A DNA stretch of 64,000 nucleotides, from contig CAWJLP010000002.1 in NCBI GenBank assembly GCA_963843745.1, positions 28,534 through 92,533 of the forward strand, written 5' to 3'. The translations under genes and the position numbers were made by a program. The first letter of the stretch is position 1. Each line of letters opens with the position of its first letter. Shown here piece after piece: positions 30,195 through 41,053 of the stretch. The stretch is from Trebonia sp963843745 (GTDB taxonomy: Bacteria; Actinomycetota; Actinomycetes; Streptosporangiales; Streptosporangiaceae). Under the pieces are notes generated by a model. That model was not told the DNA's origin. It was given only the letters and a program-made list of their open reading frames with translations, and made no database searches.

Positions 30195-30557
30195 TCAGGT
30201 GGTGATGTCGGGGTACGGGAGCTTGAAGTGGGAGAGGCGCTGGGCGTACTCGAGCTGGAAGCCCAGGGGCTCGTCGTAGTCGCGCTCGAACATGGCGATG
30301 AACAGGGTCAGCGTCAGGAACGGGTGCGCGCCGAGCTCGAACAGCCCGGGGTAGTCGTGCGTCGCCAGGGCCTCCCGCTCTGCGTCGTCGAACTTCAGCC
30401 AGGTGCTGCAGTCGTCGCCGTGCACGTTCAGGATCGCGTTGGCCCGCTCGGCCTCCCACCACTCGACGGTCCCGCGCGGGTCTTCCCGGTACCGCTCGAC
30501 GAGCTCGGGGTCGCGGTCGACGGTGTACAGGAACTTGTCCAGCAGGTACTTGCTCAC
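30195..30557 (-). CDS. LigA-type small subunit of an extradiol ring-cleavage dioxygenase
   Basis: A 120-residue protein from GTG 30557 with GGAG upstream. SKYLLDKFLYTVDRDPELVERYREDP is the start of the LigA superfamily (protocatechuate 4,5-dioxygenase alpha subunit). FDDAEREALATHDYPGLFELGAHPFL covers the active-site lid region. Together with the LigB-like gene just upstream it should form a two-subunit class III extradiol dioxygenase. The aromatic substrate is not evident; gallate- or protocatechuate-type diols are the family norm. Confidence 0.82.
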   Translation of the reverse strand: MSKYLLDKFLYTVDRDPELVERYREDPRGTVEWWEAERANAILNVHGDDCSTWLKFDDAEREALATHDYPGLFELGAHPFLTLTLFIAMFERDYDEPLGFQLEYAQRLSHFKLPYPDITT

Positions 30558-30566
30558 GCTCCCGCT

Positions 30567-30649
30567 CCCTCCGGGTACCAGGTGCTGTGTTTCCCGCTCG
30601 CCTGGAAACCAAGGCTCGCTCTCACTTGGCACCCTCCGGGTACCAGGTG
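30567..30649. repeat. 18-bp direct repeat at the LigB/LigA junction
   Basis: CCCTCCGGGTACCAGGTG occurs at 30567-30584 and 30632-30649. It encodes the LigB C-terminal TWYPEG and repeats it, out of use, before the LigA start: a small local duplication. Confidence 0.7.
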
Positions 30650-31482
30650 AAATACGCCTCCATGGTGTGGAAGAGGTCGAGGGTGTCCGCGTAGTCGGCC
30701 TTCTCGCCGGCGCCCGCCACCCCCATCATCAGCATGAAGTCCAGGAAGCCGTGCGTGGCGTTGCCCGGCTCCCACAGGTTCTCCAGCGATACCTCGCCGA
30801 GCGCCTTCTCGATGTCGCCGTTGGCGATCCACTCCACGGCCTTCCTGTCGAACTCGGGGTCCGGGCCGTGCGGGCCGAACTGGCGGGGACCGCCGAGCTC
30901 GAGCGACAGGTGGCCGGTCCCGATGATCGCCACCCGCTGGTCGCTCGGCCACGACTCGACGAGCTCACGGATCGCCTGGCCGAGCTGGACGAACCGCTTC
31001 GGCTGCGGGAGCGGCGGCGCGAAGATGTTCGTGTAGACGGGCACGATCGGCAGGTCGGCCTCCGGCCGCAGCGTGATCATCGGGCAGGTGACGCTGTGGT
31101 CGATGCGGAGCTCGTTGCTGAACGCGAGGTCGAATCCCGCGTCGAGGCCGTTGCGCAGGATGTGCGTGGACAGGTCCTCGTTCCCGGTGAAGAACATCCG
31201 GGGCAGGCCGAACTCGCGCTCCTCGTTGTACCAGTTCGCGTTGTAGAACGGCGCGTTGCCGACGAGGAACTGCGGCATGTTGTCCAGCCAGAGCTGGTGG
31301 AAGTGGTCGCTGCCCACCAGGACGAGCACGTCCGGGTTGGCGCGGGTGAGGGTCTCGCGGAAGGCGGTGATCTTCGCGACCCACTCATCGGCGAACGGCG
31401 GTCGGTCGTCGCCGGTTGAGGTGCTGGCGCGGTAGTAGAACGGGTGATGCGTCGAGGCGATGACCGCTGCGACAGTTGCCAT
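30622..31482 (-). CDS. LigB-type catalytic subunit of a class III extradiol dioxygenase
   Basis: A 286-residue non-heme Fe(II) dioxygenase. Iron ligands by family position: His12 (ASTHHPFYY), His60 (VGSDHFHQLW) and a Glu near 238 (ENLWEPGN). His191 in GTGHLSLELGG is the catalytic acid/base. ATG 31482 has GGAG upstream. It sits between a citryl-CoA lyase-like gene and the LigA-like gene on the same strand, so ring opening is followed by steps handled by the CoA-dependent enzymes of the same operon. Regulated by the IclR-type operator at 33502. Confidence 0.88.
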   Translation of the reverse strand: MATVAAVIASTHHPFYYRASTSTGDDRPPFADEWVAKITAFRETLTRANPDVLVLVGSDHFHQLWLDNMPQFLVGNAPFYNANWYNEEREFGLPRMFFTGNEDLSTHILRNGLDAGFDLAFSNELRIDHSVTCPMITLRPEADLPIVPVYTNIFAPPLPQPKRFVQLGQAIRELVESWPSDQRVAIIGTGHLSLELGGPRQFGPHGPDPEFDRKAVEWIANGDIEKALGEVSLENLWEPGNATHGFLDFMLMMGVAGAGEKADYADTLDLFHTMEAYFTWYPEGAK

Positions 31483-31496
31483 GGCGGCTCCCGGGT

Positions 31497-32297
31497 TTAC
31501 TCGGACTTGGGGGGAATATAAACCGCGTTGCGGTCGACGTGCATGTAGATGTCGTTCGCGATCGGCGTGCGCTGCTCCTCGGCCAGCTGGCCGAGGAGTC
31601 CCGCGGCGCGGGCGAGCAAGGCGAAGCCGCGCAGCAGATTGAGCGGCAGGCCGAGGTCGGCGAGTACGGCGCCGCAGGTGCCCGCGCCGTTGAGCGGCAG
31701 CGTCCGGCCGAGGACCTGGGGGTGGACCCGGCCAATCGCCTCGAACAGCCGCAGGTGCGGGCCGCGCAGCCCCTCTTCTTCCGCGATCTCGATGAGCGCG
31801 GGGGTACGCGGGTCGCGGACCTTGTGCACCGGGTGGCCGAGGCCGGGGACGAACTTCTTCGCCGCCCGCGCCTGCTGGACGGCTGCCAGCGCGAGCTCGT
31901 CGTACCCGGCGTCATCGGCGGGAATCTCACCCGCTTCGGCGAGCGCCCCGGCGAGGAACTGGCCGGCGTCCTCGGTGACGCCGAGGAACCGGGAGCCGCC
32001 GCCGAGCAGGCCCGCCGCGAGCGCGCCCTGGAGCGAGTCGGGGGCGCTCAGGTAGGTCAGCCGGGCCGCGATCGCCGTCGGCGTGAAGCCGTGGTCGGCG
32101 AGGGCGACGAGCACCGATTCGAAGACTCGCACCTCGGACTGGGTTGGGCGGCGCTGGGTGACCATCCACAGCGTCAGCTCACCGAACCCCACCTTGCCCA
32201 TCAGGTCATCGGCCAGGCTCTGGCCGAGCAGGGTGATCGTGTCGGCGTCCGAGGTGCCGAGCGAGGTCGAGTACTCCTGTGCCATGCCCTTTATCAT
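31497..32297 (-). CDS. Citryl-CoA lyase/citrate synthase-like protein
   Basis: A 266-residue short citrate-synthase-fold protein. Substrate-binding signatures are FVPGLGHPVHKVRDPR (active-site His), LPLNGAGTCGAVLADLGLP and the C-terminal TPIANDIYMHVDRNAVY. It lacks about 100 N-terminal residues of true citrate synthase, matching the citryl-CoA lyase-like group that splits or forms CoA-activated hydroxy acids. The start overlaps the CoA-transferase stop (ATGA). In this operon it is a good candidate for an aldol-type cleavage of a ring-opened CoA ester; that role is inference. Confidence 0.83.
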   Translation of the reverse strand: MIKGMAQEYSTSLGTSDADTITLLGQSLADDLMGKVGFGELTLWMVTQRRPTQSEVRVFESVLVALADHGFTPTAIAARLTYLSAPDSLQGALAAGLLGGGSRFLGVTEDAGQFLAGALAEAGEIPADDAGYDELALAAVQQARAAKKFVPGLGHPVHKVRDPRTPALIEIAEEEGLRGPHLRLFEAIGRVHPQVLGRTLPLNGAGTCGAVLADLGLPLNLLRGFALLARAAGLLGQLAEEQRTPIANDIYMHVDRNAVYIPPKSE

Positions 32298-33466
32298 CCT
32301 TCCTCGGTCGCCAGCCAGGCGCGGATCTCGTCGCCTTGCTCGTCAAGGTCCGGCGGCGCGAGCGGATAGCTGGCCGGCGTCTTGGAGAAGGTGACCGGGT
32401 GCCGCATCGAGGGCCTGGTGCGGTCTCCCGCGCCCGCGGTGACGATCGGGTCGAGGCCTATCTTCTGCGCGAACTCGACCCCCTTGTCCACGGTGTTGAT
32501 CGGCCCGCACGGCACGCCGGCGGCCATGAGCACGTCGAACCACTCGCCTGCCGAGCGGGCCGCGAGCTTCTCCGCCAGCAGCGGCTTGAGCTTGTCCCTG
32601 TTGGCGGTCCGGCCGGGGTTCGTCGCGAACATGGGGTCATCGGGCAGCTCGGGCGCGCCGATCACGTCGCACAGCTTCCTGAACTGGGCGTCGTTGCCCG
32701 CGGTGACGATCAGCTCGCCGTCGCCGGTCGGCAGCGGCTCGTAGGGGAACAGGCTGGGATGCGAGTTGCCCATCCGGAACGGCACGACGCCGGCGGCCGC
32801 GAAGGCGCTGGTCTGGTTCACCATGCCGGACATCGCCGACGCCAGCAGGCTCGCCTCGAGGTGCTGGCCCTCGCCCGTCTCGTTCCTGTGGTTGAGCGCG
32901 GCGAGGATCGCGATCGTGGTGTGCAGTCCCGCGATCACGTCGAACGCCGAGATACCCGCCCGGTACGGCGGCCCGTCCGGATCCCCGGTGAGCGACATCA
33001 GCCCGGACATCGCCTGCACCATAAGGTCATAGCCCGGCAGGTCCTTGCCGCCACCGCTGCCGAACCCGCTGATCGAGGCGTAGATGACGGCCGGGTTGAC
33101 CGCGCTCACCGAGTCGTAGTCCAGGCCGTACCTGGCCAGGCCGCCAGGCTTGAAGTTCTGCACGAACACGCCGGCGCGGCGGGCGAGCTCTCTGGCCAGG
33201 GCCAGGTCGTGGTCGTTCTTCAGGTCGAGCGCCACCGACCGCTTGTTCCTGTTGATGGCGAGGAAGTACGTGGAGACGCCATCGTCGGTGACCGGAGGCA
33301 TCCAGGAGCGGGTGTCATCACCGGCCGGGCTCTCCACCTTGATCACGTCGGCGCCTAGGTCGGCAAGCAGCATCGTGCAGTACGGGCCGGCCAGCACGCG
33401 AGAGAAGTCGGCGATGAGCAGCCCGGATAGCGGACCCGGGCGCCCGGCACGGTCAGGATCGGTCAT
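32294..33466 (-). CDS. CaiB/BaiF family (type III) CoA transferase
   Basis: A 390-residue protein with family blocks DFSRVLAGPYCTMLLADLGADVIKVE, NRNKRSVALDLK, GYDLMVQAMSG (catalytic Asp) and a late HPVTFSKTP. First gene of the minus-strand catabolic operon, preceded by GAGGGG and the 17-bp operator at 33502-33518. It should move CoA onto a carboxylic acid intermediate, feeding the citryl-CoA lyase-like protein. Length is normal. Confidence 0.92.
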   Translation of the reverse strand: MTDPDRAGRPGPLSGLLIADFSRVLAGPYCTMLLADLGADVIKVESPAGDDTRSWMPPVTDDGVSTYFLAINRNKRSVALDLKNDHDLALARELARRAGVFVQNFKPGGLARYGLDYDSVSAVNPAVIYASISGFGSGGGKDLPGYDLMVQAMSGLMSLTGDPDGPPYRAGISAFDVIAGLHTTIAILAALNHRNETGEGQHLEASLLASAMSGMVNQTSAFAAAGVVPFRMGNSHPSLFPYEPLPTGDGELIVTAGNDAQFRKLCDVIGAPELPDDPMFATNPGRTANRDKLKPLLAEKLAARSAGEWFDVLMAAGVPCGPINTVDKGVEFAQKIGLDPIVTAGAGDRTRPSMRHPVTFSKTPASYPLAPPDLDEQGDEIRAWLATEEG

Positions 33467-33501
33467 GCAGTGCCCCTCTGTCTGGCCCTGTTATGGAGAT
33501 G

Positions 33502-33518
33502 TGTCCGCATAACGGACA
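33502..33518. promoter_or_regulatory. IclR-type operator, copy 1 (upstream of CoA transferase operon)
   Basis: TGTCCGCATAACGGACA is a palindrome with 6-bp arms TGTCCG/CGGACA and 5-base centre, 36 bases before the CoA-transferase start. A near-identical 17-mer sits on the other side of the IclR gene. Confidence 0.85.
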
Positions 33519-33559
33519 AAGGTCCGCCTGCCGAGTATGGTTATTCCCTCTGATGGCTG

Positions 33560-34372
33560 TCAAGACACGCTGCCCGCCACCGTGACCTGCGGAGCACCCT
33601 GGCAGGCGGCCCAGTCGGCGCTGATCGCGCCCGCTGCCTGGAGCAGCAGCGGCAGGTGGTGACCGGTGAGGACCTCGAGCGGGGTCTCTGCCGCATGCGA
33701 GTTGACGTTGAGCGCGGCGATCACCCGGGCGTCGCCGTCCCGCAGCGGCACGGCGACCGACCTGATGCCGGGCGCCAGCTGCTCGTCGGTGAGCGCCCAG
33801 CCGCGCGCCCGCACCTCGCGCAGCGCGACGGCGCGCTCACCGGCGTCCGGCTGCCAGCGCGGCATGATGCCCGACCGGCTCGGCTCGGCGAGCACCCGGT
33901 CCGCCTCGGCGGGCGGCAGGGCGGCGAGCAGCACCTTGCCGAGCGAGGTCTGCATCGCGGGGAACCTGGTGCCGATCGTCACCGCGAGCGTCACGATCTT
34001 CGGCACCGCGACGCGCGCGACGTAGACGATGTTGGAGCCGTCGAGCTGAGCGATCGACGACGACTCCCTGGTGCGCGCGACCAGCGCCTCCATATGCGGC
34101 CTGGCTACCTCCCACAGGCCGCGGGAAAGCACATAAGACATCCCCAAATCGAGTACCCGCGGGGTGAGCTCGTAACCGCCGCCTGCCTGCCTGACGTAGC
34201 CGAGTTCCTCGAGGGTCTTCAGGATCCTGCGGGCCGTCGGGCGCGGCAGGTGGCTCGCGTTCGCCACCGCGGCCAGCGACATCATGGGCTGTCCGGAACC
34301 GAAGGCGCGGATCACGTCGAGGCCGCGGGCGATCGCCTCGATGAAGTCTGGACTGCTGTCCCGACGAGCCAC
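33560..34372 (-). CDS. IclR family transcriptional regulator
   Basis: A 270-residue protein. Winged HTH at residues 10-70 (ARGLDVIRAFGSGQPMMSLAAVA, then LPRPTARRILKTLEELGYV), followed by the GAF-like IclR effector domain (SSIAQLDGSNIVYVARVAVP, MQTSLGKVLLAALPP, LAPGIRSVAVPLRDGDARVIAALNV), closest in pattern to the PcaR/PobR group of aromatic-catabolism regulators. GTG 34372 with GGAGG upstream. It is flanked by identical operators controlling the catabolic operon and the divergent amidohydrolase. Confidence 0.92.
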   Translation of the reverse strand: MARRDSSPDFIEAIARGLDVIRAFGSGQPMMSLAAVANASHLPRPTARRILKTLEELGYVRQAGGGYELTPRVLDLGMSYVLSRGLWEVARPHMEALVARTRESSSIAQLDGSNIVYVARVAVPKIVTLAVTIGTRFPAMQTSLGKVLLAALPPAEADRVLAEPSRSGIMPRWQPDAGERAVALREVRARGWALTDEQLAPGIRSVAVPLRDGDARVIAALNVNSHAAETPLEVLTGHHLPLLLQAAGAISADWAACQGAPQVTVAGSVS

Positions 34373-34426
34373 GTCGCCTCCCGGCGCTGGTACCTGTTTC
34401 GCACGTCCACCGCACTGTAGCGCCTA

Positions 34427-34443
34427 TGTCCGCATGGCGGACA
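34427..34443. promoter_or_regulatory. IclR-type operator, copy 2 (iclR/amidohydrolase spacer)
   Basis: TGTCCGCATGGCGGACA shares 15 of 17 bases with the copy at 33502 and the same arms. It lies 55 bases before the IclR start and 142 bases before the amidohydrolase start. A third, inverted pair of the half-site (CGGAC GTTC GTCCG, 34542-34555) lies closer to the amidohydrolase. Confidence 0.85.
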
Positions 34444-34584
34444 GGTCAGCGGTCATGCGCACCTGGTGTGGCAGTTCAGCGCCCTTGACACAATGACCGT
34501 TAAGGGACAGTGTTCCGATCAGGCTTCTGCCGACCGACTATCGGACGTTCGTCCGCACAATTACCTCACAGTGGAGGCTTCCTC

Positions 34585-36033
34585 ATGACCTCAGCGGGAC
34601 CGCAGCCGGGTCAGCCGGTGGTGTTCCGGAACGCGACCGTGCTCACCATGGACGACTCGCGCACAGTCCTGACCGGCGCGGATGTGCTCACCGACGGCGA
34701 GCGCATCGCCGCGGTCGGCCCGAACCTCGAGGTGCCCGCGGGCACCGCGGAGATCGACGCGACCGGCGGGATCGTCATGCCCGGCATGATCGACACCCAC
34801 CGGCATATGTGGCAGACGGCCATGCGCGGATACGGGGCCGACTGGACCCTCACCCAGTACTTCGTCTACTACTACCTGACCTGGGGCAAGAAGTTCCGCC
34901 CGCAGGACTACTACGCGGGCAACCTGCTGTCGGCCATCGAGGCCATCGACGCCGGCGTGACCACCAGCGTGGACTGGTCGCACGGGCTGCAGACGACCGA
35001 GTACGCGGACGCCGCGGTGGATGCCCTGGAAGCGGTGCCGGGCCGGTTCGTGCTCGCCTACGGCAACATCCACCAGGGCGCCTGGGAGTGGGCCACCACG
35101 CCGGAGTTCCGCGACTTCTACAACCGCCGGATCGACGGCAAGGGCGACATGCTCGGCTTCCAGATCGCCTTCGACCTGCCCGGCGTCGAGGGCTTCCCCG
35201 AGAAGGCCGCCTTCGACGTGGCCCGCGACCTCGGCGTCGCGGTGACCACCCACGCAGGCGTCTTCAACGTCACCAGCGACGTCGGCATCAATCAGATGTA
35301 CGACGGCGGGTACATGGTCCCCGGCACGATCTACGTGCACGCGGCCACGCTGTCCCCGGACAGCTACTACAAGATCGCCGCCACCGGCGGGTTCGCCTCG
35401 ATCTCCACCGAGAGCGAGTGCAACGCCGGCCAGGGTTACTCGCCGACCTGGAAGCTGCGCAGGTACGGCATCCCGGTCTCGCTGTCGATGGACACCAGCG
35501 TCTGGTGGAGCGGTGACATCTTCAGCGCGATGCGGGCCACGCTCAACGCGGACCGCGCTATGGAGCACTTCGAGGCGCACACCAGCGGCGCCGGCGTCAC
35601 CAACCACATCCTGCGGGCCGAGGACGTCGTCGACTACGCGACCCGCGGCGGGGCGAAGGCGCTTGGCCTCGACTCGGTGGTGGGCAGCGTCGAGGCGGGC
35701 AAGAAGGCCGACCTGGTGCTGATCAAGAACGACAACTCCCCGGTCAGCTTCCCCGTGCTGCACCCGTACGGCCACGTGGTGTTCCAGGCGGGGCGCGGCG
35801 ACGTGCACACCGTGCTGGTGAACGGCAAGGTCGTGAAGTACGACCACAAGCTCGTCGGCGTGGACCTGGACCACGCCAAATCGGCCATCGAGTCCACGAT
35901 CGAGTACCTCAAGGCCGAGCACGGCCCGGAGGAATGGGACAAGGGCATGCACCCCGAGATCCCCGAGCACGAGACGCTGGCCAACCCGTACACCTACCGG
36001 GAAGACGTCTCGGCCTGGAAAGAGTCCGAGTAG
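34585..36033 (+). CDS. Amidohydrolase superfamily deaminase/hydrolase (TrzA/MtaD/AtzA-like)
   Basis: A 482-residue metal hydrolase from ATG 34585 (GGAGG upstream). Metal site His72 and His74 in IDTHRHMW, later VTTHAGVF and IYVHAATLS histidines, and the Asp in SLSMDTSVWWSGD. The C-terminal GSVEAGKKADLVLI is typical of this subfamily, which deaminates or dechlorinates N-heterocycles. It diverges from the IclR gene and shares its operator, so it belongs to the same regulon as the LigAB operon. Its substrate might be an amino- or N-ring precursor of the diol; inference only. Confidence 0.85.
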   Translation: MTSAGPQPGQPVVFRNATVLTMDDSRTVLTGADVLTDGERIAAVGPNLEVPAGTAEIDATGGIVMPGMIDTHRHMWQTAMRGYGADWTLTQYFVYYYLTWGKKFRPQDYYAGNLLSAIEAIDAGVTTSVDWSHGLQTTEYADAAVDALEAVPGRFVLAYGNIHQGAWEWATTPEFRDFYNRRIDGKGDMLGFQIAFDLPGVEGFPEKAAFDVARDLGVAVTTHAGVFNVTSDVGINQMYDGGYMVPGTIYVHAATLSPDSYYKIAATGGFASISTESECNAGQGYSPTWKLRRYGIPVSLSMDTSVWWSGDIFSAMRATLNADRAMEHFEAHTSGAGVTNHILRAEDVVDYATRGGAKALGLDSVVGSVEAGKKADLVLIKNDNSPVSFPVLHPYGHVVFQAGRGDVHTVLVNGKVVKYDHKLVGVDLDHAKSAIESTIEYLKAEHGPEEWDKGMHPEIPEHETLANPYTYREDVSAWKESE

Positions 36034-36051
36034 CCGTTTTCGTGAAACACT

Positions 36052-36084
36052 GCGCCGGGCCAGCGGGGTTCGCTGGCCCGGCGC
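36052..36084. terminator. Strong bidirectional hairpin
   Basis: Perfect 14-bp stem 36052-36065 / 36071-36084 with 5-base loop, between the convergent amidohydrolase and MetE-like genes. Confidence 0.85.
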
Positions 36085-36101
36085 CGTTCTGGATAGAGCT
36101 T

Positions 36102-37229
36102 TTATTCTCCCCAGACCTCGGCGGCCACCTCGACGATCAGGCGGAGCTTGTCCCACTGCTGGGCCGGGGTGAGGTCGTTGCCTTCCTTGGTGGAGGAGAA
36201 GCCGCACTGCGCGGACAGGCAGAGCTGGTCGAGATCGGCGTACTTGGCGGCTTCCTCGATGCGGCGCTTGACGAAGTCGCGGGACTCGAGCTCGCCGCGT
36301 TTGCTCGTGACGACGCCGAGCACGACCTTCTTGCCCTTGGGCAGGTAGCGCAGCGGCTCGAAGCCCCCAGAGCGCTCGTCGTCCCACTCGCAGAAGAAGC
36401 CGTCGACGTCGAGCTTGTTGAACAGCGTGTCGGCGACGAAGTCGTATCCGCCTTCGGCCGCCCACATGGACTGGTTGTTGCCGCGGCACATGTGGGCGGT
36501 GACGGCCAGGTCGGCCGGGCGGTTGGCCAGCGCCTTGTTGATCGCGACGATGTAGGTCTCGTGCTGGCGCAGCGCGTCGCCGCCGATGCTCTTCACGTGC
36601 TCCCGCTGGGCGGGGTCGTTCACGTAGGCCAGGCTGGTGTCGTCCAGCTGGAGGTAGCGGCAGCCGAGGCCGTAGAGCTGGCTGACCTCCTGGGCGTAGG
36701 CCGCGGCGAGGTCATCCCAGAACTGCTCCAGGCCGGGGTACACCGTCTCGTCGATCGCGGACCGGCCGCCGCGGTAGTGCACCATGCTCGGGGACGGGAT
36801 CGTGAGCTTGGCGGTCTGGCCGAGCGCGACGTTGTCGCGGACGAACGTGAAGGCGTCGGCGAAGATCGTCTCCGGCAGCGTGATCGGGCCCACGACGTGC
36901 GCCGACGGCGGCGCCCACTCGTAGTCCTTGTCCTTGTTGTGGAAGGCGACCTTAATGGTGTCGTCCTGCACCTTCCTGATGCCGCCGAGCTGGTAGATGA
37001 AGTCCATGTGCCAGGACTCACGGCGCAGCTCGCCGTCGGTCGCTGACTTCAGCCCGACCTCCGCCTGCATCCGGATGTTCTCGCGGATCGCCTCGTCCTC
37101 GGCCTCCTTAAGCGCCTCGGCGGTAAGCCGGCCAGCGGCGACCTCGTCGCGGGCGCGCAGCACCTCCGGCGGGCGCAGCAGGCTGCCTACCTGGTCGGCG
37201 CGGAACGGCGGGCGGGCGTCTTCTGCCAT
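36102..37229 (-). CDS. MetE C-terminal-like methyltransferase, paralog 2
   Basis: A 375-residue paralog of the 13342-14433 protein, clearly homologous from VGSLLRP and TDGELRR onward. Zinc ligands are again in place: His246 and Cys248 in TAHMCRGNNQ, Glu281 in FFCEWDDERSGG, Cys342 in SAQCGFSS. No N-terminal MetE domain. Start ATG 37229 with GAGG upstream. It lies immediately beside the IclR regulon but ends on the far side of a strong terminator and lacks the operator, so co-regulation is unproven. Likely transfers a methyl group to an unknown acceptor or removes one from a catabolite. Confidence 0.85.
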   Translation of the reverse strand: MAEDARPPFRADQVGSLLRPPEVLRARDEVAAGRLTAEALKEAEDEAIRENIRMQAEVGLKSATDGELRRESWHMDFIYQLGGIRKVQDDTIKVAFHNKDKDYEWAPPSAHVVGPITLPETIFADAFTFVRDNVALGQTAKLTIPSPSMVHYRGGRSAIDETVYPGLEQFWDDLAAAYAQEVSQLYGLGCRYLQLDDTSLAYVNDPAQREHVKSIGGDALRQHETYIVAINKALANRPADLAVTAHMCRGNNQSMWAAEGGYDFVADTLFNKLDVDGFFCEWDDERSGGFEPLRYLPKGKKVVLGVVTSKRGELESRDFVKRRIEEAAKYADLDQLCLSAQCGFSSTKEGNDLTPAQQWDKLRLIVEVAAEVWGE

Positions 37230-37310
37230 GCGACGTTGTCCTCGTTTCTGGTGCGTGTGGCTTCGGTGATGTGCCCGGACACACTAGCGCACGGGTTATA
37301 GCGTTCCTGT

Positions 37311-38486
37311 GTGACCGGCTCTCCCGCTGAGTCCGCCGCGCTGTCGGCGGCGGAGACCAGCGCCGCTGAATCGCTGCTCGCGGCCGCCTGGGGGCGGCCG
37401 GTATCGGTGCGTTCCGCCAAGACGAACTGGCGGCGGCGCCACATCATGCGGCTACGCGTGGACGGTACTGACGAGACCGTGGTACTGAAGCGGCGCAGGT
37501 CGGAGAACTTCGACGGCCGGGTGCGGGGCTTCGCCGCGGAGCTGGCCGCGCTGGAGTTCCTGAACGCGGAGGAGACCGCCGTCGCGCCGGGGCTCATCGG
37601 CGCTTCCGCGGATCTCCTGCTCATGGAAGACCTGGGTTCGGGTTCGTCGCTGGCCCATTCGCTGCTGGCACGCGACCGCGGCCGCGCCGAGGCGGACCTG
37701 ATCGCGTACGCGCGGGCGCTGGCCACGATGCACGCGTGGAGCATGAGCAGGGCCACCTCGTTCGCCTCGGTGTGGGCGCGCCGCGCGCCGTCGGTGTCCG
37801 CCGAGCCCGAGTGGCTGGACCGCGTCACCGAGGGCAAGGAACCGCTGCTCCGGATCGCGGCGCAGCTAGGGCTGCCGGTGGAGGGCGCTGGCGACGAGAT
37901 CGACTCGCTGACCGCTCTGCTGCACGGCTCTGGGTACACCGGGTTCGTGCACGGCGACCCGTGCCCGGACAACACGCACATCGTGGACGGCAGATGCCGG
38001 ATCTTCGACTTCGAGACCGCGGGGTGGGGGCCGCTGGCGCTGGACGCCTCCTACCTGCTGGCGCCGTTCCCGAGTTGCTGGTGCTTCGGTTCACTGCCCG
38101 CCCCGGCGGCCGGCCCGGCGCTGCGGGCCTACCGCGACGAGATGAGCGGGGCGGGCGTCTCGCTCGATGATTCCTGGGAGGTGGCGCTGACGGCTGCCCT
38201 GGCGGGGTGGGTCGTGGCCCGCGGGGCGGGGATCGGCCGGGCGCTGGAGCAAGACAGGGACTGGGGAACGACCACGATCAGGCCGCGGGTGCTGACCTGG
38301 CTGGGCAGCTTCATCGACGCGGCGGCACGGGTGGACAAGCTACCGCGGCTGCTCTCGCTCGCTTCGGCCTTGCGCACAGCCCTGCGCGATCGCTGGCCGT
38401 CGGCGGTGACGCCGTCCTACCCGGCGCTGGCGAGCCCGGGTGAGCCGCTGACACGGCTGCCCCGTGGGTGGTCGCCGAGCGATTAG
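37311..38486 (+). CDS. APH-like phosphotransferase family protein
   Basis: A 391-residue protein-kinase-like fold. Lys in VVLKRRRSE, catalytic loop FVHGDPCPDNTHI and metal-binding IFDFETAGWG are all intact, so it should be an active small-molecule kinase of the aminoglycoside/choline/fructosamine kinase type. The C-terminal 120 residues are helical and unassigned. GTG start. It diverges from the MetE-like gene. Substrate unknown; a resistance role cannot be claimed from sequence. Confidence 0.8.
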   Translation: MTGSPAESAALSAAETSAAESLLAAAWGRPVSVRSAKTNWRRRHIMRLRVDGTDETVVLKRRRSENFDGRVRGFAAELAALEFLNAEETAVAPGLIGASADLLLMEDLGSGSSLAHSLLARDRGRAEADLIAYARALATMHAWSMSRATSFASVWARRAPSVSAEPEWLDRVTEGKEPLLRIAAQLGLPVEGAGDEIDSLTALLHGSGYTGFVHGDPCPDNTHIVDGRCRIFDFETAGWGPLALDASYLLAPFPSCWCFGSLPAPAAGPALRAYRDEMSGAGVSLDDSWEVALTAALAGWVVARGAGIGRALEQDRDWGTTTIRPRVLTWLGSFIDAAARVDKLPRLLSLASALRTALRDRWPSAVTPSYPALASPGEPLTRLPRGWSPSD

Positions 38487-38609
38487 GACGCTACGCGGAG
38501 TTCGCTCAGCTGGGGCGGCGGCCATAGCCCGACGCCCATCCTGGACATCTGGGCGCCGAAAACGATGGCTTCACCCTGGCCGGGTGGAGCCGCTCCGCTG
38601 GCCCGCCGG

Positions 38610-41000
<2,391 letters not shown>

Positions 41001-41053
41001 CCTGTCTCCATCTTGCGGGGAGGCGCCGCCGCCTTTGTCAGGCGGCGCCGGCC

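Noticed and set aside
37311..38486. Aminoglycoside resistance gene
   Set aside because: The APH-like fold covers many small-molecule kinases; nothing in the substrate region or context points to aminoglycosides.
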